NCBI RefSeq assembly: GCF_050402865.1
Contig: NZ_BAABMF010000013.1
Location: 1 to 64,000 of the forward strand
Direction: 5' to 3'
Length of the DNA: 64,000 nucleotides
Origin: Clostridium_AF sediminicola
GTDB lineage: Bacteria > Bacillota > Clostridia > Clostridiales > Clostridiaceae
Part shown: positions 8,932 to 17,352 of the stretch, in pieces
Numbering within the stretch: position 1 is the stretch's first letter
How the letters are laid out: each line of letters opens with the position of its first letter
Program-made: the position numbers and the translations under genes
Notes under the pieces: model-generated
The model's database searches: none
What the model saw: the letters and a program-made list of their open reading frames with translations, nothing else
What the model was told of the DNA's origin: nothing

Positions 8932-8969
8932 TCTATATGTAGGAGTAACTACTAACTCTCCCATGTAGA
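8932..8969 (+). promoter_or_regulatory. Hairpin right after the eight-codon ORF
   Basis: TCTATATG / CATGTAGA outer stem with a GGAG/CTCTCC inner part. It begins at the base after the short ORF's stop and lacks a T-tract, so it resembles a translational attenuator more than a terminator. Confidence 0.4.
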
Positions 8970-9027
8970 TTATTTAAAACAACTTTAAATAAATTAATTT
9001 ATAGTTTATATTATTGGGAGGTTAAAA

Positions 9028-9774
9028 ATGTCTTATTTTAAGTTTAAAAATTCAAATATATATTATAGAGTGTTAGGTGAAGGAAAGCCTTTAATTATTA
9101 TTCATGGAGATACAGCATCATCAAAAATGTTTATGCCTGAGTTAAAATTTTATTCTAAAAATTTTAAAGTAATATTATTAGATTTGGTAGGTCAAGGAAA
9201 ATCTCAAAGAGTAGATAAATTACCATTAAATTATTGGGAGTTTAATGCTAATATGATTATTGAATTATGTAATCATATTGGGATTAGTGACGTTAATCTG
9301 TTAGGTACAAGTGGGGGAGCTATTATTGCTTTAAATGCAGTATTGAAGCAACCTGATTTATTTAACAAAATTATTGCAGATAGCTTTATGGGAGAAAATC
9401 TACCCTATGAGTTTGCCAATAAAATAGTGGATAATAGAAAAATTGCAAAAAGTAAATTGAGTACTAAATTTTTTTGGTTTATAATGCATGGTTTTGATTG
9501 GGAAAATGTTATTGACCAAAATACAAATTTAATTATAGATTTTTCAAGTGACATAGGTGATTTTTTTAATTATGAACTTAGGAACATAGAAAATAATGTT
9601 TTAATTACAGGAAGCGCCAAAGATGATCTACTACCTAATATCGAAAGTACATTAAAGGGTATTAATTCAAAAATGAAAAATTCTAAATTAGTTATTTTTG
9701 AGAATGGAAATCATCCGGCTATGTTTAGTAATAAAAAAGAGTTTAGAAATTTAGTGCTGAAATTTTTAGCCTAA
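9028..9774 (+). CDS. Alpha/beta-fold hydrolase
   Basis: Cytosolic hydrolase of 248 residues. The fold markers are in order: oxyanion HGDTAS (about residues 26-31), nucleophile elbow GTSGG with Ser near residue 95, and the catalytic His in GNHPAM near residue 230. No signal peptide. GGGAGG precedes the ATG. It stands alone between remnants of other genes, so the substrate cannot be guessed; proline iminopeptidase-like or esterase activities are possible. Confidence 0.85.
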   Translation: MSYFKFKNSNIYYRVLGEGKPLIIIHGDTASSKMFMPELKFYSKNFKVILLDLVGQGKSQRVDKLPLNYWEFNANMIIELCNHIGISDVNLLGTSGGAIIALNAVLKQPDLFNKIIADSFMGENLPYEFANKIVDNRKIAKSKLSTKFFWFIMHGFDWENVIDQNTNLIIDFSSDIGDFFNYELRNIENNVLITGSAKDDLLPNIESTLKGINSKMKNSKLVIFENGNHPAMFSNKKEFRNLVLKFLA

Positions 9775-9824
9775 TTTATAGTAATAATACAAAATATAGA
9801 ATCGCGTACACAGAGTAGCTCTGC

Positions 9825-10107
9825 ATGAAGACAAAGAGATTTGAAGGAACAGATACAATTGATTTGATGAATCGTTTTAAACATCCTCTTATCAGATGCA
9901 TGATCTCCGATTTTTGCACAAAAGAATCTCTAGGACACTCATTTCCTATGGCATATGGAAATTTTATTAGTGGAGATGGAGGAGTACCAAGAGGCGGTTC
10001 ACGAGCAATGGCTTTCACCTCCAGGTGGTCTTCCAGGTGCGGCGATTCAAGGTAAGTATTCTATTCAGAGAATCCTTAAGAAGGAAAAACGAAGCATTAA
10101 CTTATAA
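9825..10107 (+). pseudogene. Remnant of a phytoene-desaturase-like FAD oxidoreductase
   Basis: Two conserved C-terminal pieces of the NAD(P)/FAD-dependent CrtI-like oxidoreductases survive. The first frame gives SFPMAYGNFISGDGGVPRGG followed by SRAMA; then a frameshift and deletion join it to SPPGGLPGAAIQGKYSIQRI, ending at 10107. The N-terminal dinucleotide-binding domain, several hundred residues, is gone. Recognised from family knowledge; a protein search with both frames would confirm it. Confidence 0.65.
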
Positions 10108-10130
10108 GTATATATATTAAGTGAATATTG

Positions 10131-10178
10131 TACCCTATAGAGTAGATAATATCAAAGTCCATTCTATAGGGTATTTTT
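10131..10178 (+). terminator. Terminator after the oxidoreductase remnant
   Basis: TACCCTATAGA / TCTATAGGGTA, an 11-bp perfect stem, with TTTTT on the plus-strand side. It lies just past the 3' end of the minus-strand glutaredoxin gene and could also stop that transcript, though the T-tract favours the plus strand. Confidence 0.7.
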
Positions 10179-10187
10179 ATTATAATC

Positions 10188-10415
10188 TTAAGGGAAAATT
10201 TTATCTAATTTTTCTTTATCAAAACCTACTATATATTCTCCATTAACTTTTACAACGGGAACTCCCATAATTCTATTTTTCATTAATTCTTTTCTGCCAG
10301 ATGCATCACTACCAACATCCACCTCATCAAATTCAATATTTTTTTGTGAAAGATACTCTTTCACTGCTGGGCAATGAGCTCATGTTTTACTCGTAAATAC
10401 TTTTATTTCTGCCAT
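10188..10415 (-). CDS. Glutaredoxin/NrdH-like redoxin with in-frame UGA: probable selenoprotein
   Basis: Small thiol (selenol) oxidoreductase of 75 residues if UGA is read. The frame starts at an ATG with AAAGGAG upstream (MAEIKVFTSKT), meets TGA at 10380-10382 exactly where the first Cys of the CxxC active site belongs, and continues as AHCPAVKEYLSQKNIEF. It ends with the full redoxin fold, including the cis-Pro GVPVVKVNG motif and GFDKEKL. Nothing else is damaged. A 7-bp hairpin with a G at the second loop position starts 15 nt after the UGA (entry at 10346), as bacterial selenocysteine insertion requires. Selenoprotein glutaredoxins have been described from clostridia. The alternative is a single Cys-to-stop mutation in a dying gene. 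The sel genes are not in this window. Confidence 0.78.
10346..10364 (-). promoter_or_regulatory. Candidate bacterial SECIS hairpin
   Basis: On the minus strand GTGAAAG-AGTAT-CTTTCAC forms a perfect 7-bp stem with a 5-nt loop. The apical loop begins 22 nt after the UGA and has G at its second position. Both agree with the published general bSECIS rules (loop 16-37 nt from UGA, G among the first two loop bases). Confidence 0.65.
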
Positions 10416-10549
10416 TTTAAAAACTCCTTTTCATAATGAATTTTATAATATATCCATTCTAAGCAAAACTATTGTGCATGTCAATATCAAGTTCGAATAT
10501 GGCAATTGGGATACTAAAAAATTGAGCCATCCATTTACTATGATTTTTC

Positions 10550-11230
10550 TCACGAATTAGATAATTTGTACATTTTAAGAGGTCTGCCCACGCTACCGTA
10601 GTTAACGTCAATACTAACCTTTCCTAATTTGTGTAAATACTCCAGATATCTGTGCGTAGTAACTCGAGATATTCCTACTTTACTTCCTATTTCTTCTGCG
10701 GAATAGAGTTGTTTATTATTCATTAAAAAGTCTTCTATTTTATTTAGTGTTACTTCAGTTAACCCTTTTGGTAAATTATTTGAGTACGTTACCGAACCCT
10801 TGGATATTATATTATCAATATCGTTCTGTGTTATCTTTTTTTGCTTATCTAGGTTGTACCTTACTTTAATATAATTTGTTAATGAATAAAACAGACGTTC
10901 TTTTTTAAATGGTTTAATTAGATAGTCAACAATCCCAAGTCTCATACACTCCTGTATATGTAATGGTTGATCTGATGCAGAAATTACAATTGCATCAACA
11001 GATATTCCTCTTTGACGAATAGTTTTAATAAATTCTAAGCCATTCATCTCAGGCATAAATATATCTACTATAATAAGATTAGGATTTAATACATCTATAA
11101 GTTCTAAGCCTTCTCTTCCGTTTTTTGCCATACCTATTATTTTAAAACCTGGAACAGATTCAACAAATTCTTTATTAATTTCAGCTACCATGGGATCATC
11201 TTCGACTATAATAACATTAATTTTATTCAT
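10550..11230 (-). CDS. citB: CitB/DcuR-family response regulator
   Basis: DNA-binding partner of the adjacent kinase. Receiver domain residues 1-125 (EDDP acidic pocket, phospho-acceptor Asp in VDIFMPEMNG near residue 57, Lys in IKPFKKERL). The C-terminal helix-turn-helix, about residues 165-215 (SAEEIGSKVGISRVTTHRYL), is the CitB type. It overlaps the kinase stop by eight bases and has GGAGG six bases before the ATG. Expected to activate the divergent citrate genes. The symbol is by family; DcuR/MalR-type regulators look alike. Confidence 0.85.
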   Translation of the reverse strand: MNKINVIIVEDDPMVAEINKEFVESVPGFKIIGMAKNGREGLELIDVLNPNLIIVDIFMPEMNGLEFIKTIRQRGISVDAIVISASDQPLHIQECMRLGIVDYLIKPFKKERLFYSLTNYIKVRYNLDKQKKITQNDIDNIISKGSVTYSNNLPKGLTEVTLNKIEDFLMNNKQLYSAEEIGSKVGISRVTTHRYLEYLHKLGKVSIDVNYGSVGRPLKMYKLSNS

Positions 11231-12836
11231 TAATACCCTCCTTTTGGAATCTTTTATAAGGTATTTTGACTAAAAATTTTGTTCCTCCGTTTTCTTTTGA
11301 GTCCACTTCGATTTTACCATTTAATACTTGAAGATCTTCTTTAATGATTGAAAGACCAATGCCTTTATTATCATTACCTTTTGTTGTGAAGCCTCTATTG
11401 AATATTTTTTTGATACTATCATCATTAATACCAGACCCATGATCAAGTACTTCTATATTTATAAATGTACCATCATATATGATAGATACAAATATTGATT
11501 TGTTTTGACAGCAGTGTTCCTCAATTGCTTCAATTGAGTTTTGAATTAAGTTTCCTAATATTAATACTAATGATCCAGATAATGATTCAGGAAGTCTTGG
11601 TAACATACTGTCTTTGCAAATAGTTAATTTTATTCCTCTTTCAGAAGCAAGTGACATTTTCCCAAATAGTAAGCCGCCTACATAGGCATCTTTAATTTTG
11701 TTGATTAATAAATCAACATTATTTTTATGTTTTGTTTGTGTATTTATGATAAAATCTACGACTTTATCATATTTTTCTAATTGAATTAATCCCGAAATTG
11801 TATGGAGTTTATTTTTGAATTGATGACTTTGAGCTCTAAGTGCATCAGCATATTCTCTAACTCCGGATAACTCATCTGCTAATCTTTTGATTTCTGTCAT
11901 ATCTCTAAAACTTGCAACAGCACCAATAACTTTATTATCAACAACAATAGGTATTCTATTTGTAATGATTTTTTTATTGTTTAAGAGTTGCTCCTGATCA
12001 ATTGCTGCTAAACCACTTTCAATAACCTGTGGAAGACGAGTATTTGGAATTACTTCCTTGCAAGAGAGACCAATTATGTTTTTGTCCAGATTTAGTAATG
12101 AAACAGCTTGGTCATTTACTAAAATAATTTTATTTTCCTCATTAACGGCAATGATACCTTCCTTTATAGAACTTAATATAGCTTCCCTTGTTTTATAAAG
12201 AGCGGTAATTTCTTTTGGTTCAAGTCCTAAAAGTTCGCTTTTTATATTATTGGATAAAATGATGGACCCTAAAAAGCCTAGAGATAAAGTTATAAAAATG
12301 GCTGTGTTTACTTTTTTCTTTGATTGATTAATTAAATTTTCAAGATCTGTAATTAAAATTCCAACAACTACTGCGCCAACCTGTTCATTATTATAGTAAA
12401 TCGGGACAAAGGCTCTTAGTGATGGACCTAGGGTACCGACAGCTTTTGAAGTATATTCATTTCCTTGCAATACTGGACCTTCATCTCCGCCTGTTATTCT
12501 GTTTCCTATCAGGGATTTATTGGGGTGAGAAAAACGAATACCTTCCATATTGAATATGACAATAAATTCTGAGTCTGTTGAATTTTTAATATTTTCTGCT
12601 AGGGTATCTATTTTCTCATAACCATTAGGAATTATGAGATTTTCTTTTATTTCTGGAATTTCAGAAACTGTCCTGGCAATTGATAATGCCTTATTTGCAA
12701 TTAACGTTTCAACTTCGGTTGATATGTTTTTGGTTATTAAATAATTTCCAGTGATTAGTGAAAATAAAATAACAGCTATTATTAAAATTTGAATTTTGGT
12801 TTGTAGGGAAAAGGAAAATTTCTTTTTATTTGGCAT
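11223..12836 (-). CDS. citA: CitA/DcuS-family sensor histidine kinase
   Basis: Membrane sensor for a di- or tricarboxylate, most likely citrate. Order: N-terminal membrane segment (about residues 10-35), extracytoplasmic Cache/PDC domain (about 35-170, with PNKSLIGNRITGGDEG and RAFVPIYY), second membrane segment, cytoplasmic PAS (about 210-310, ILSSIKEGIIAVNEENKI), His region HQFKNKLHTISGLIQL, and ATPase with NLIQNSIEA, DHGSGI and GIGLSI. The start at 12836 is preferred because AGGA lies eight bases before it; an earlier in-frame ATG at 12857 lacks such a site. Divergent from the carrier gene. Confidence 0.88.
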   Translation of the reverse strand: MPNKKKFSFSLQTKIQILIIAVILFSLITGNYLITKNISTEVETLIANKALSIARTVSEIPEIKENLIIPNGYEKIDTLAENIKNSTDSEFIVIFNMEGIRFSHPNKSLIGNRITGGDEGPVLQGNEYTSKAVGTLGPSLRAFVPIYYNNEQVGAVVVGILITDLENLINQSKKKVNTAIFITLSLGFLGSIILSNNIKSELLGLEPKEITALYKTREAILSSIKEGIIAVNEENKIILVNDQAVSLLNLDKNIIGLSCKEVIPNTRLPQVIESGLAAIDQEQLLNNKKIITNRIPIVVDNKVIGAVASFRDMTEIKRLADELSGVREYADALRAQSHQFKNKLHTISGLIQLEKYDKVVDFIINTQTKHKNNVDLLINKIKDAYVGGLLFGKMSLASERGIKLTICKDSMLPRLPESLSGSLVLILGNLIQNSIEAIEEHCCQNKSIFVSIIYDGTFINIEVLDHGSGINDDSIKKIFNRGFTTKGNDNKGIGLSIIKEDLQVLNGKIEVDSKENGGTKFLVKIPYKRFQKEGINE

Positions 12837-12914
12837 AGTTATCATCCTTTGCTTCATAGCATATTTGGAGAAAAATCCAACTCAAAATAGGGAGGGCGAC
12901 TAAAATATAATATT

Positions 12915-12929
12915 TTGTAAGCGATTAAA
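12915..12929 (+). promoter_or_regulatory. Possible catabolite-response element (cre)
   Basis: TTGTAAGCGATTAAA matches the CcpA consensus WTGNAANCGNWNNCW at all fixed positions but the last C. Its place between the sensor and carrier genes fits glucose repression of citrate use. One mismatch, so tentative. Confidence 0.4.
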
Positions 12930-13006
12930 TACTAAATAACTGTATATAGTTTACAGTTTATAGCAATAAATTTCAATAGAAAATCGAAATTTATTTTCTA
13001 GGATTC

Positions 13007-13042
13007 ATGAACAATATGAACAAAATTTAAAATATGTTCATA
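13007..13042. promoter_or_regulatory. ATGAACA half-site cluster before the citrate carrier
   Basis: ATGAACA occurs at 13007-13013 and 13016-13022, and its inverse TGTTCAT at 13035-13041. TATGAACA/TGTTCATA is an 8-bp dyad with a 12-nt gap. It lies 60-100 bases before the carrier start and is the best candidate for the response-regulator binding site. Confidence 0.45.
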
Positions 13043-13103
13043 ATATTGTAACAATTAAAAATAAGTAATATTATGAAATTAGGAAATAAAAGGAGGAGAT
13101 GGA

Positions 13104-14390
13104 ATGGAAACAAAATCAATTCATCAAGAAGAGAAATTTAAAATTTTAGGAATGCCTGCATGGTTTTTTGCTGTAGCTTGTGTAATAATATTAATTTCAT
13201 CTTATATGGGCAAATTACCTGGAGGAATGATTGGAGCCTTTGCTTATATGATAGCATTAGGAACCATAGCAGGAATATTAGGAAATAATACTCCTATTAT
13301 AAAAGACTACCTTGGTGGAGGACCAATAGTAGCAATCTTTGGAAGTGCATTTATGGTTTATCTTGGAATAATGCCTGAAGCAACAATTAATGTAGTTACA
13401 GATTTTATGAAGGGTGGAGGCTTTTTAAGCTTCTATATTGCAGCACTAATTTGTGGAAGTATTCTAGGTATGGATTCAAAGCTTCTTGTAAAAGCAGGAG
13501 CACGATATGCTGTTCCTATAATTATTGGAGTATTTGGGAGCTTGGGATTGGCAGCTGTTGCAGGAGGTATAATAGGTTACGGCTGGAAAGAGGCTATAAC
13601 TAATATAGCCATGCCTATCATGGGTGGTGGTATGGGAGCAGGTGCTGTTCCAATGTCTCAGATATACTCAAACTATCTAGGAAATAATGCTGAATATTAT
13701 ATATCTATATTAGTTCCTGCACTTGCATTAGGAAACGTTTTCGCAATTATAGCTGCTGGTTTGCTTAACAAATTAGGAAAAGCTAAGCCAGAATGGTCAG
13801 GAAATGGACAAATAATGTCTGATTTTGATTATAAAAATAAAGAGGATAAGGAATTTGATATTGTTAAAATGGGAGCAGGATTATTTATATCAACTACATT
13901 TTTAATTGTAGGAAAGCTATTAGCTATATTTATACCATTACATTATTATGCTTTAATGATTATTGCTGTTGCTATTTGTAAAATATTTAATGTAGTACCT
14001 GAATTTGTTCAAGAAGGATGCCATCAGTGGTATAAATTTGTAGCTAAAAACTTTACTCTTGCGTTACTTATAGGAGTTGGAGTGGTTTATACAGACTTAA
14101 ATACTGTTATTGGAGCTATTACTGTTCAATACGTTATAATCGATGCTGTAGTAATTATTGGTGCTATATTAGGTGCAGGTGTAGGTGGAAAATTAGTGGG
14201 CTTCTATCCAATAGAGTCAGCAATAACTGCTGGTCTTTGTATGGCAAATATGGGAGGTACAGGAGATGTTGCGGTGCTTTCAGCAAGTGACAGAATGGAA
14301 CTTATGCCTTTTGGTCAAATTTCATCAAGGCTTGGAGGAGCTTTAATGCTTATTATAGGTGGAATTTTAGTTCCATTATTAGCAGGTTAA
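13104..14390 (+). CDS. citS: 2-hydroxycarboxylate family citrate carrier (CitS-like)
   Basis: Multi-span inner-membrane secondary transporter importing citrate (or malate) with cations. About eleven hydrophobic segments in 428 residues, with the glycine-rich re-entrant loops of the family (MGGGMGAGAVPMSQ near residue 175 and GLCMANMGGTGDVAVLSAS near 385). AGGAGG stands upstream of the ATG. It heads the citrate lyase genes and is divergent from citA/citB. CitS, CitP and MleP types cannot be separated by eye; the lyase neighbours favour citrate. Confidence 0.9.
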   Translation: METKSIHQEEKFKILGMPAWFFAVACVIILISSYMGKLPGGMIGAFAYMIALGTIAGILGNNTPIIKDYLGGGPIVAIFGSAFMVYLGIMPEATINVVTDFMKGGGFLSFYIAALICGSILGMDSKLLVKAGARYAVPIIIGVFGSLGLAAVAGGIIGYGWKEAITNIAMPIMGGGMGAGAVPMSQIYSNYLGNNAEYYISILVPALALGNVFAIIAAGLLNKLGKAKPEWSGNGQIMSDFDYKNKEDKEFDIVKMGAGLFISTTFLIVGKLLAIFIPLHYYALMIIAVAICKIFNVVPEFVQEGCHQWYKFVAKNFTLALLIGVGVVYTDLNTVIGAITVQYVIIDAVVIIGAILGAGVGGKLVGFYPIESAITAGLCMANMGGTGDVAVLSASDRMELMPFGQISSRLGGALMLIIGGILVPLLAG

Positions 14391-14394
14391 TAAT

Positions 14395-14421
14395 AGGGCT
14401 CTTCATGGGCCCTTGATTTTT
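14395..14421 (+). promoter_or_regulatory. Stem-loop between carrier and citD
   Basis: AGGGCTC-TTCAT-GGGCCCT stem followed by GATTTTT. A weak or partial terminator that could lower expression of the lyase genes relative to the carrier. Confidence 0.45.
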
Positions 14422-14488
14422 AGAGTTTGATACATGTATAAATTAAATTTCACATTGAAATCTCTATATAGATAAGGGGATAGTTATA

Positions 14489-14752
14489 ATGAAAATAAAA
14501 AAAACGAGTAAAGCTGGGACTTTAGAGTCAAATGACATACTGGTTATGGTATTTCCAAATGATGATAAAGGCATAGAATTGGAACTTGAAAGTATAGTTA
14601 TAAAGCAATTTGGAGAGCAGATTAGAAAAGTTATTTTAAACAAAATTAAAGAAATGGAAATAGAAGACATACTTATTAAAGTACAGGATAAAGGGGCATT
14701 AGATTTTACTATAGCGGCTAGAGTGGAAACTGCTATCAAAAGAAGTTTATAG
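14489..14752 (+). CDS. citD: Citrate lyase gamma subunit (acyl carrier protein)
   Basis: 87-residue acyl carrier of the lyase complex. It holds the phosphoribosyl-dephospho-CoA prosthetic group on a serine in the conserved AGTLESNDI stretch (Ser near residue 14). Length and ending (VETAIKRSL) are typical. AAGGGGAT lies upstream. The stop codon overlaps the left end of a dispersed hairpin element (copy A) that separates it from citE. Confidence 0.93.
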   Translation: MKIKKTSKAGTLESNDILVMVFPNDDKGIELELESIVIKQFGEQIRKVILNKIKEMEIEDILIKVQDKGALDFTIAARVETAIKRSL

Positions 14753-14847
14753 ACAAACAACTTCAACTATGAATCTATGCAGGTCCAAAACTCATTGGTA
14801 CCTGAGATTTTGGACCTGCATAGATTAAGTTTGCGTAATGTTTGTCT
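14751..14847 (+). repeat. Dispersed structured element, copy A (citD-citE gap)
   Basis: A 97-nt element. Outer stem AGACAAACA/TGTTTGTCT; conserved flank pieces ACTTCAACTATGAAT and ATTAAGTTTGCGTAA; central long hairpin (AATCTATGCAGGTCCAAAA... with its complement and one bulged A). It begins inside the citD stop codon and ends 49 nt before citE. Same length and plan as copy B at 60886-60982. Confidence 0.85.
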
Positions 14848-14896
14848 TTATAATAATGCTTAAAATTATATTAATCTATAAAGTGGGGATGAAATA

Positions 14897-15772
14897 ATGA
14901 AAAAATTTAGGAGAACTATGTTGTTTATGCCAGGTAATAATCCGGGTATGCTACAAAGTGCCACTGTGTTCGGTGCTGATTCAATTATTTTAGATTTAGA
15001 AGATGCGGTTAGTATTTCCGAAAAAGATAGTGCTAGAATTTTAGTTAGAGATGCCATAAAGAATTTAGATTATTCTAGTGTAGAAGTTATTGTTAGGATT
15101 AATGCCATTACTACAGAATTTGCTCTTGAAGATATTGATGTTATTGGGAAAGTTAAACCTGATGGATTAATGATTCCAAAAGCTACTGAAAAAGATATGG
15201 AAATGGTAGATGCAATTTTAACAAGTATAGAAGAAAAAAAATGTTTCCCCAAAAACTGTATAAAACTTATTCCTATTGTTGAGTCTGCATACGGGTTAGA
15301 GAATGTATATAAAATTATTAAATCTTCTAAAAGGACAGTTGCAGTACTTTTAGGTGGAGAAGACTTAACAGCAGATATGGGAATCAAAAGAACTAAGGAA
15401 GGTAATGAAATATTTTATGCTAGGAACAAAGTAGCTGTTGCTTGTAAAGCTTCAAGAGTTGATTGTGTAGATACACCTTTTACTGATGTAAATGATAAGG
15501 AAGGCTTGATTAAGGATACAATATTAGCAAAAAGTTTGGGAGTTACTGGGAAAGCAGCAATAAACCCAAGACAAGTTAATGATATCAATGAAGTATTTGC
15601 TCCGAGTATTGAAGAAATTAGGTACGCTAAGCGAGTTTTAAAAGGTGTTGAAGAGGCAGAAAAAGAGGGGAAAGGCGTATTTGCTATCGATGGAAAAATG
15701 GTAGATGCACCTGTTATTAATAGAGCTAAAACAGTTATGGAAATAGCAAATTTACTAGGATTATGTCATTAA
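14897..15772 (+). CDS. citE: Citrate lyase beta subunit (citryl-CoA/citryl-ACP lyase)
   Basis: Splits the citryl thioester into oxaloacetate and acetyl-thioester. A 291-residue TIM-barrel of the HpcH/CitE family. Visible markers: RTMLFMPGNNPGM at the start, DLEDAV, the LIPIVESAYGLEN strand with a conserved Glu, GGEDLTADMG, and GKAAINPRQV near the end. GTGGGGATG precedes the ATG. Confidence 0.94.
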   Translation: MKKFRRTMLFMPGNNPGMLQSATVFGADSIILDLEDAVSISEKDSARILVRDAIKNLDYSSVEVIVRINAITTEFALEDIDVIGKVKPDGLMIPKATEKDMEMVDAILTSIEEKKCFPKNCIKLIPIVESAYGLENVYKIIKSSKRTVAVLLGGEDLTADMGIKRTKEGNEIFYARNKVAVACKASRVDCVDTPFTDVNDKEGLIKDTILAKSLGVTGKAAINPRQVNDINEVFAPSIEEIRYAKRVLKGVEEAEKEGKGVFAIDGKMVDAPVINRAKTVMEIANLLGLCH

Positions 15773-15787
15773 TAGGGAGGTGCTTTT

Positions 15788-17329
15788 ATGAAGAACATTT
15801 TAGGTAGAGAATTACCAGATTATATTGAAGGGTACGGTAAAGTAAACCCTTTTAATGGAGCATATGCAAATCTTGATGTTAAAGAAAAGAAGTCTGTTAA
15901 AATTATGAGTGCAATACCTGGAGAAAGTAAGATAATAGAAAGTATAGATGAAGTCCTTGAAAAAATAGGAATACAAGATGGAATGTGTATATCTTTTCAT
16001 CATCATTTGAGAAATGGTGATTATGTACTCAATATGGTACTAGAAGCTGTTGCAAAAAAAGGTATAAAAGATATAACAGTTGCGGCTAGTGCTATTTTCC
16101 CTGTTCATGAGCCAATGGTTCAGTATATAAAGAATGGAGTAGTAACAGGAATTTATGCTAACTATGTGTCAGGACCAGTAGCAGATGTTATCTCTAGAGG
16201 AGAGCTAGAAAAAGTAGTAGTTATGCATACTCATGGTGGCAGGGCTAGAGCTATTGAAAGTGGAGATTTGCATATAGATATAGCTTTTATAGCTGCACCA
16301 ACTGCTGATATCTATGGGAATATTAATGGAGTTTCGGGAAAGGCTGCTTGCGGAGCTCTAGGATATGCAATGCCAGATGCTCAATATTCAGATAAAGTAG
16401 TGGCTATAACTGATAATTTAGTGCAATACCCTGCTGTTCCCATTGAAATAAGTCAAGTTTATGTAGATTATGTTGTAAATGTAGATGGTATTGGTGATCC
16501 TGCAGGAATTGTATCAGGAACAACAAAGATAACAAAGGACCCCGTTGGTTTAAAGATTGCCCAAAATACAGCTAAAGTTATTGAAGCTTCTGGTCTTTTG
16601 AAAGATGGAATTTCTTTTCAAACTGGAGCAGGGGGAGTTTCTCTAGCTGTTGCTGCAGAACTTAAGGATAAGATGAAAGAAAAAAATATAATTGGTAGCT
16701 TTGCGGCAGGTGGGGTTACAGGATATATAGTAGAAATGTTAAAGGAAGGATTATTTAAGAGTATCTTTGATGTTCAATGTTTTGATTTAAAAGCAGTAGA
16801 ATCTTATAGAGATAACGCGAATCATCAAGGTATGGATGCTTCTATGTACGGAAATCCTCATAATAAAGGTGCCGTAGTAAATAATTTAGATGTTATGATA
16901 TTAGGCGCAACAGAAATGGATACTCAGTTTAATACAAATGTAACAACAAGTTCAGATGGAGTAATTATGGGAGGATCTGGAGGACATAGCGATACAGCAG
17001 CAGGTTCAAAACTAGCAATTATCGTTACAAAACTAGTAAAATCTAGACTTCCAATAATCAAAGATGAAATTACAACAATAACAACTCCAGGAGAAACTAT
17101 AGATGTTGTAGTTACAGAAATGGGTATTGCAGTTAATCCTAAAAGACAAGATTTGTTAGAAAAATTAAGTAAAACAAACCTTCCAATTAAATCAATTGAA
17201 GAACTTAAGAATATAGCAGAAAAAATGACTGGAAAGCCACAAAAGATAGAAACTGAAAAAGATATAGTAGCGGTAATTGAATATAGAGATGGCACAGTAA
17301 TAGATATAGTAAAAAAAGTAAATGACTAA
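15788..17329 (+). CDS. citF: Citrate lyase alpha subunit (citrate CoA/ACP-transferase)
   Basis: Moves the acyl-carrier thioester from acetate to citrate. 513 residues, the usual length. Family signatures: LGRELPDYIEGYG at the start, GMCISFHHHLRNGDYVLNMV, FQTGAGGVSLAVAAELKDKM, and MGGSGGHSDTAAGSKLAIIV near residue 400. It follows citE by 15 bases with GGAGG in front. Confidence 0.95.
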   Translation: MKNILGRELPDYIEGYGKVNPFNGAYANLDVKEKKSVKIMSAIPGESKIIESIDEVLEKIGIQDGMCISFHHHLRNGDYVLNMVLEAVAKKGIKDITVAASAIFPVHEPMVQYIKNGVVTGIYANYVSGPVADVISRGELEKVVVMHTHGGRARAIESGDLHIDIAFIAAPTADIYGNINGVSGKAACGALGYAMPDAQYSDKVVAITDNLVQYPAVPIEISQVYVDYVVNVDGIGDPAGIVSGTTKITKDPVGLKIAQNTAKVIEASGLLKDGISFQTGAGGVSLAVAAELKDKMKEKNIIGSFAAGGVTGYIVEMLKEGLFKSIFDVQCFDLKAVESYRDNANHQGMDASMYGNPHNKGAVVNNLDVMILGATEMDTQFNTNVTTSSDGVIMGGSGGHSDTAAGSKLAIIVTKLVKSRLPIIKDEITTITTPGETIDVVVTEMGIAVNPKRQDLLEKLSKTNLPIKSIEELKNIAEKMTGKPQKIETEKDIVAVIEYRDGTVIDIVKKVND

Positions 17330-17352
17330 AACACTAAATTAGGAGAGTATTT

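Noticed and set aside
9825..10055. 76-codon plus-strand open frame as a small gene
   Set aside because: Its sequence matches an internal/C-terminal part of FAD oxidoreductases and continues in another frame to 10107; no ribosome site precedes the ATG. Treated as a remnant.
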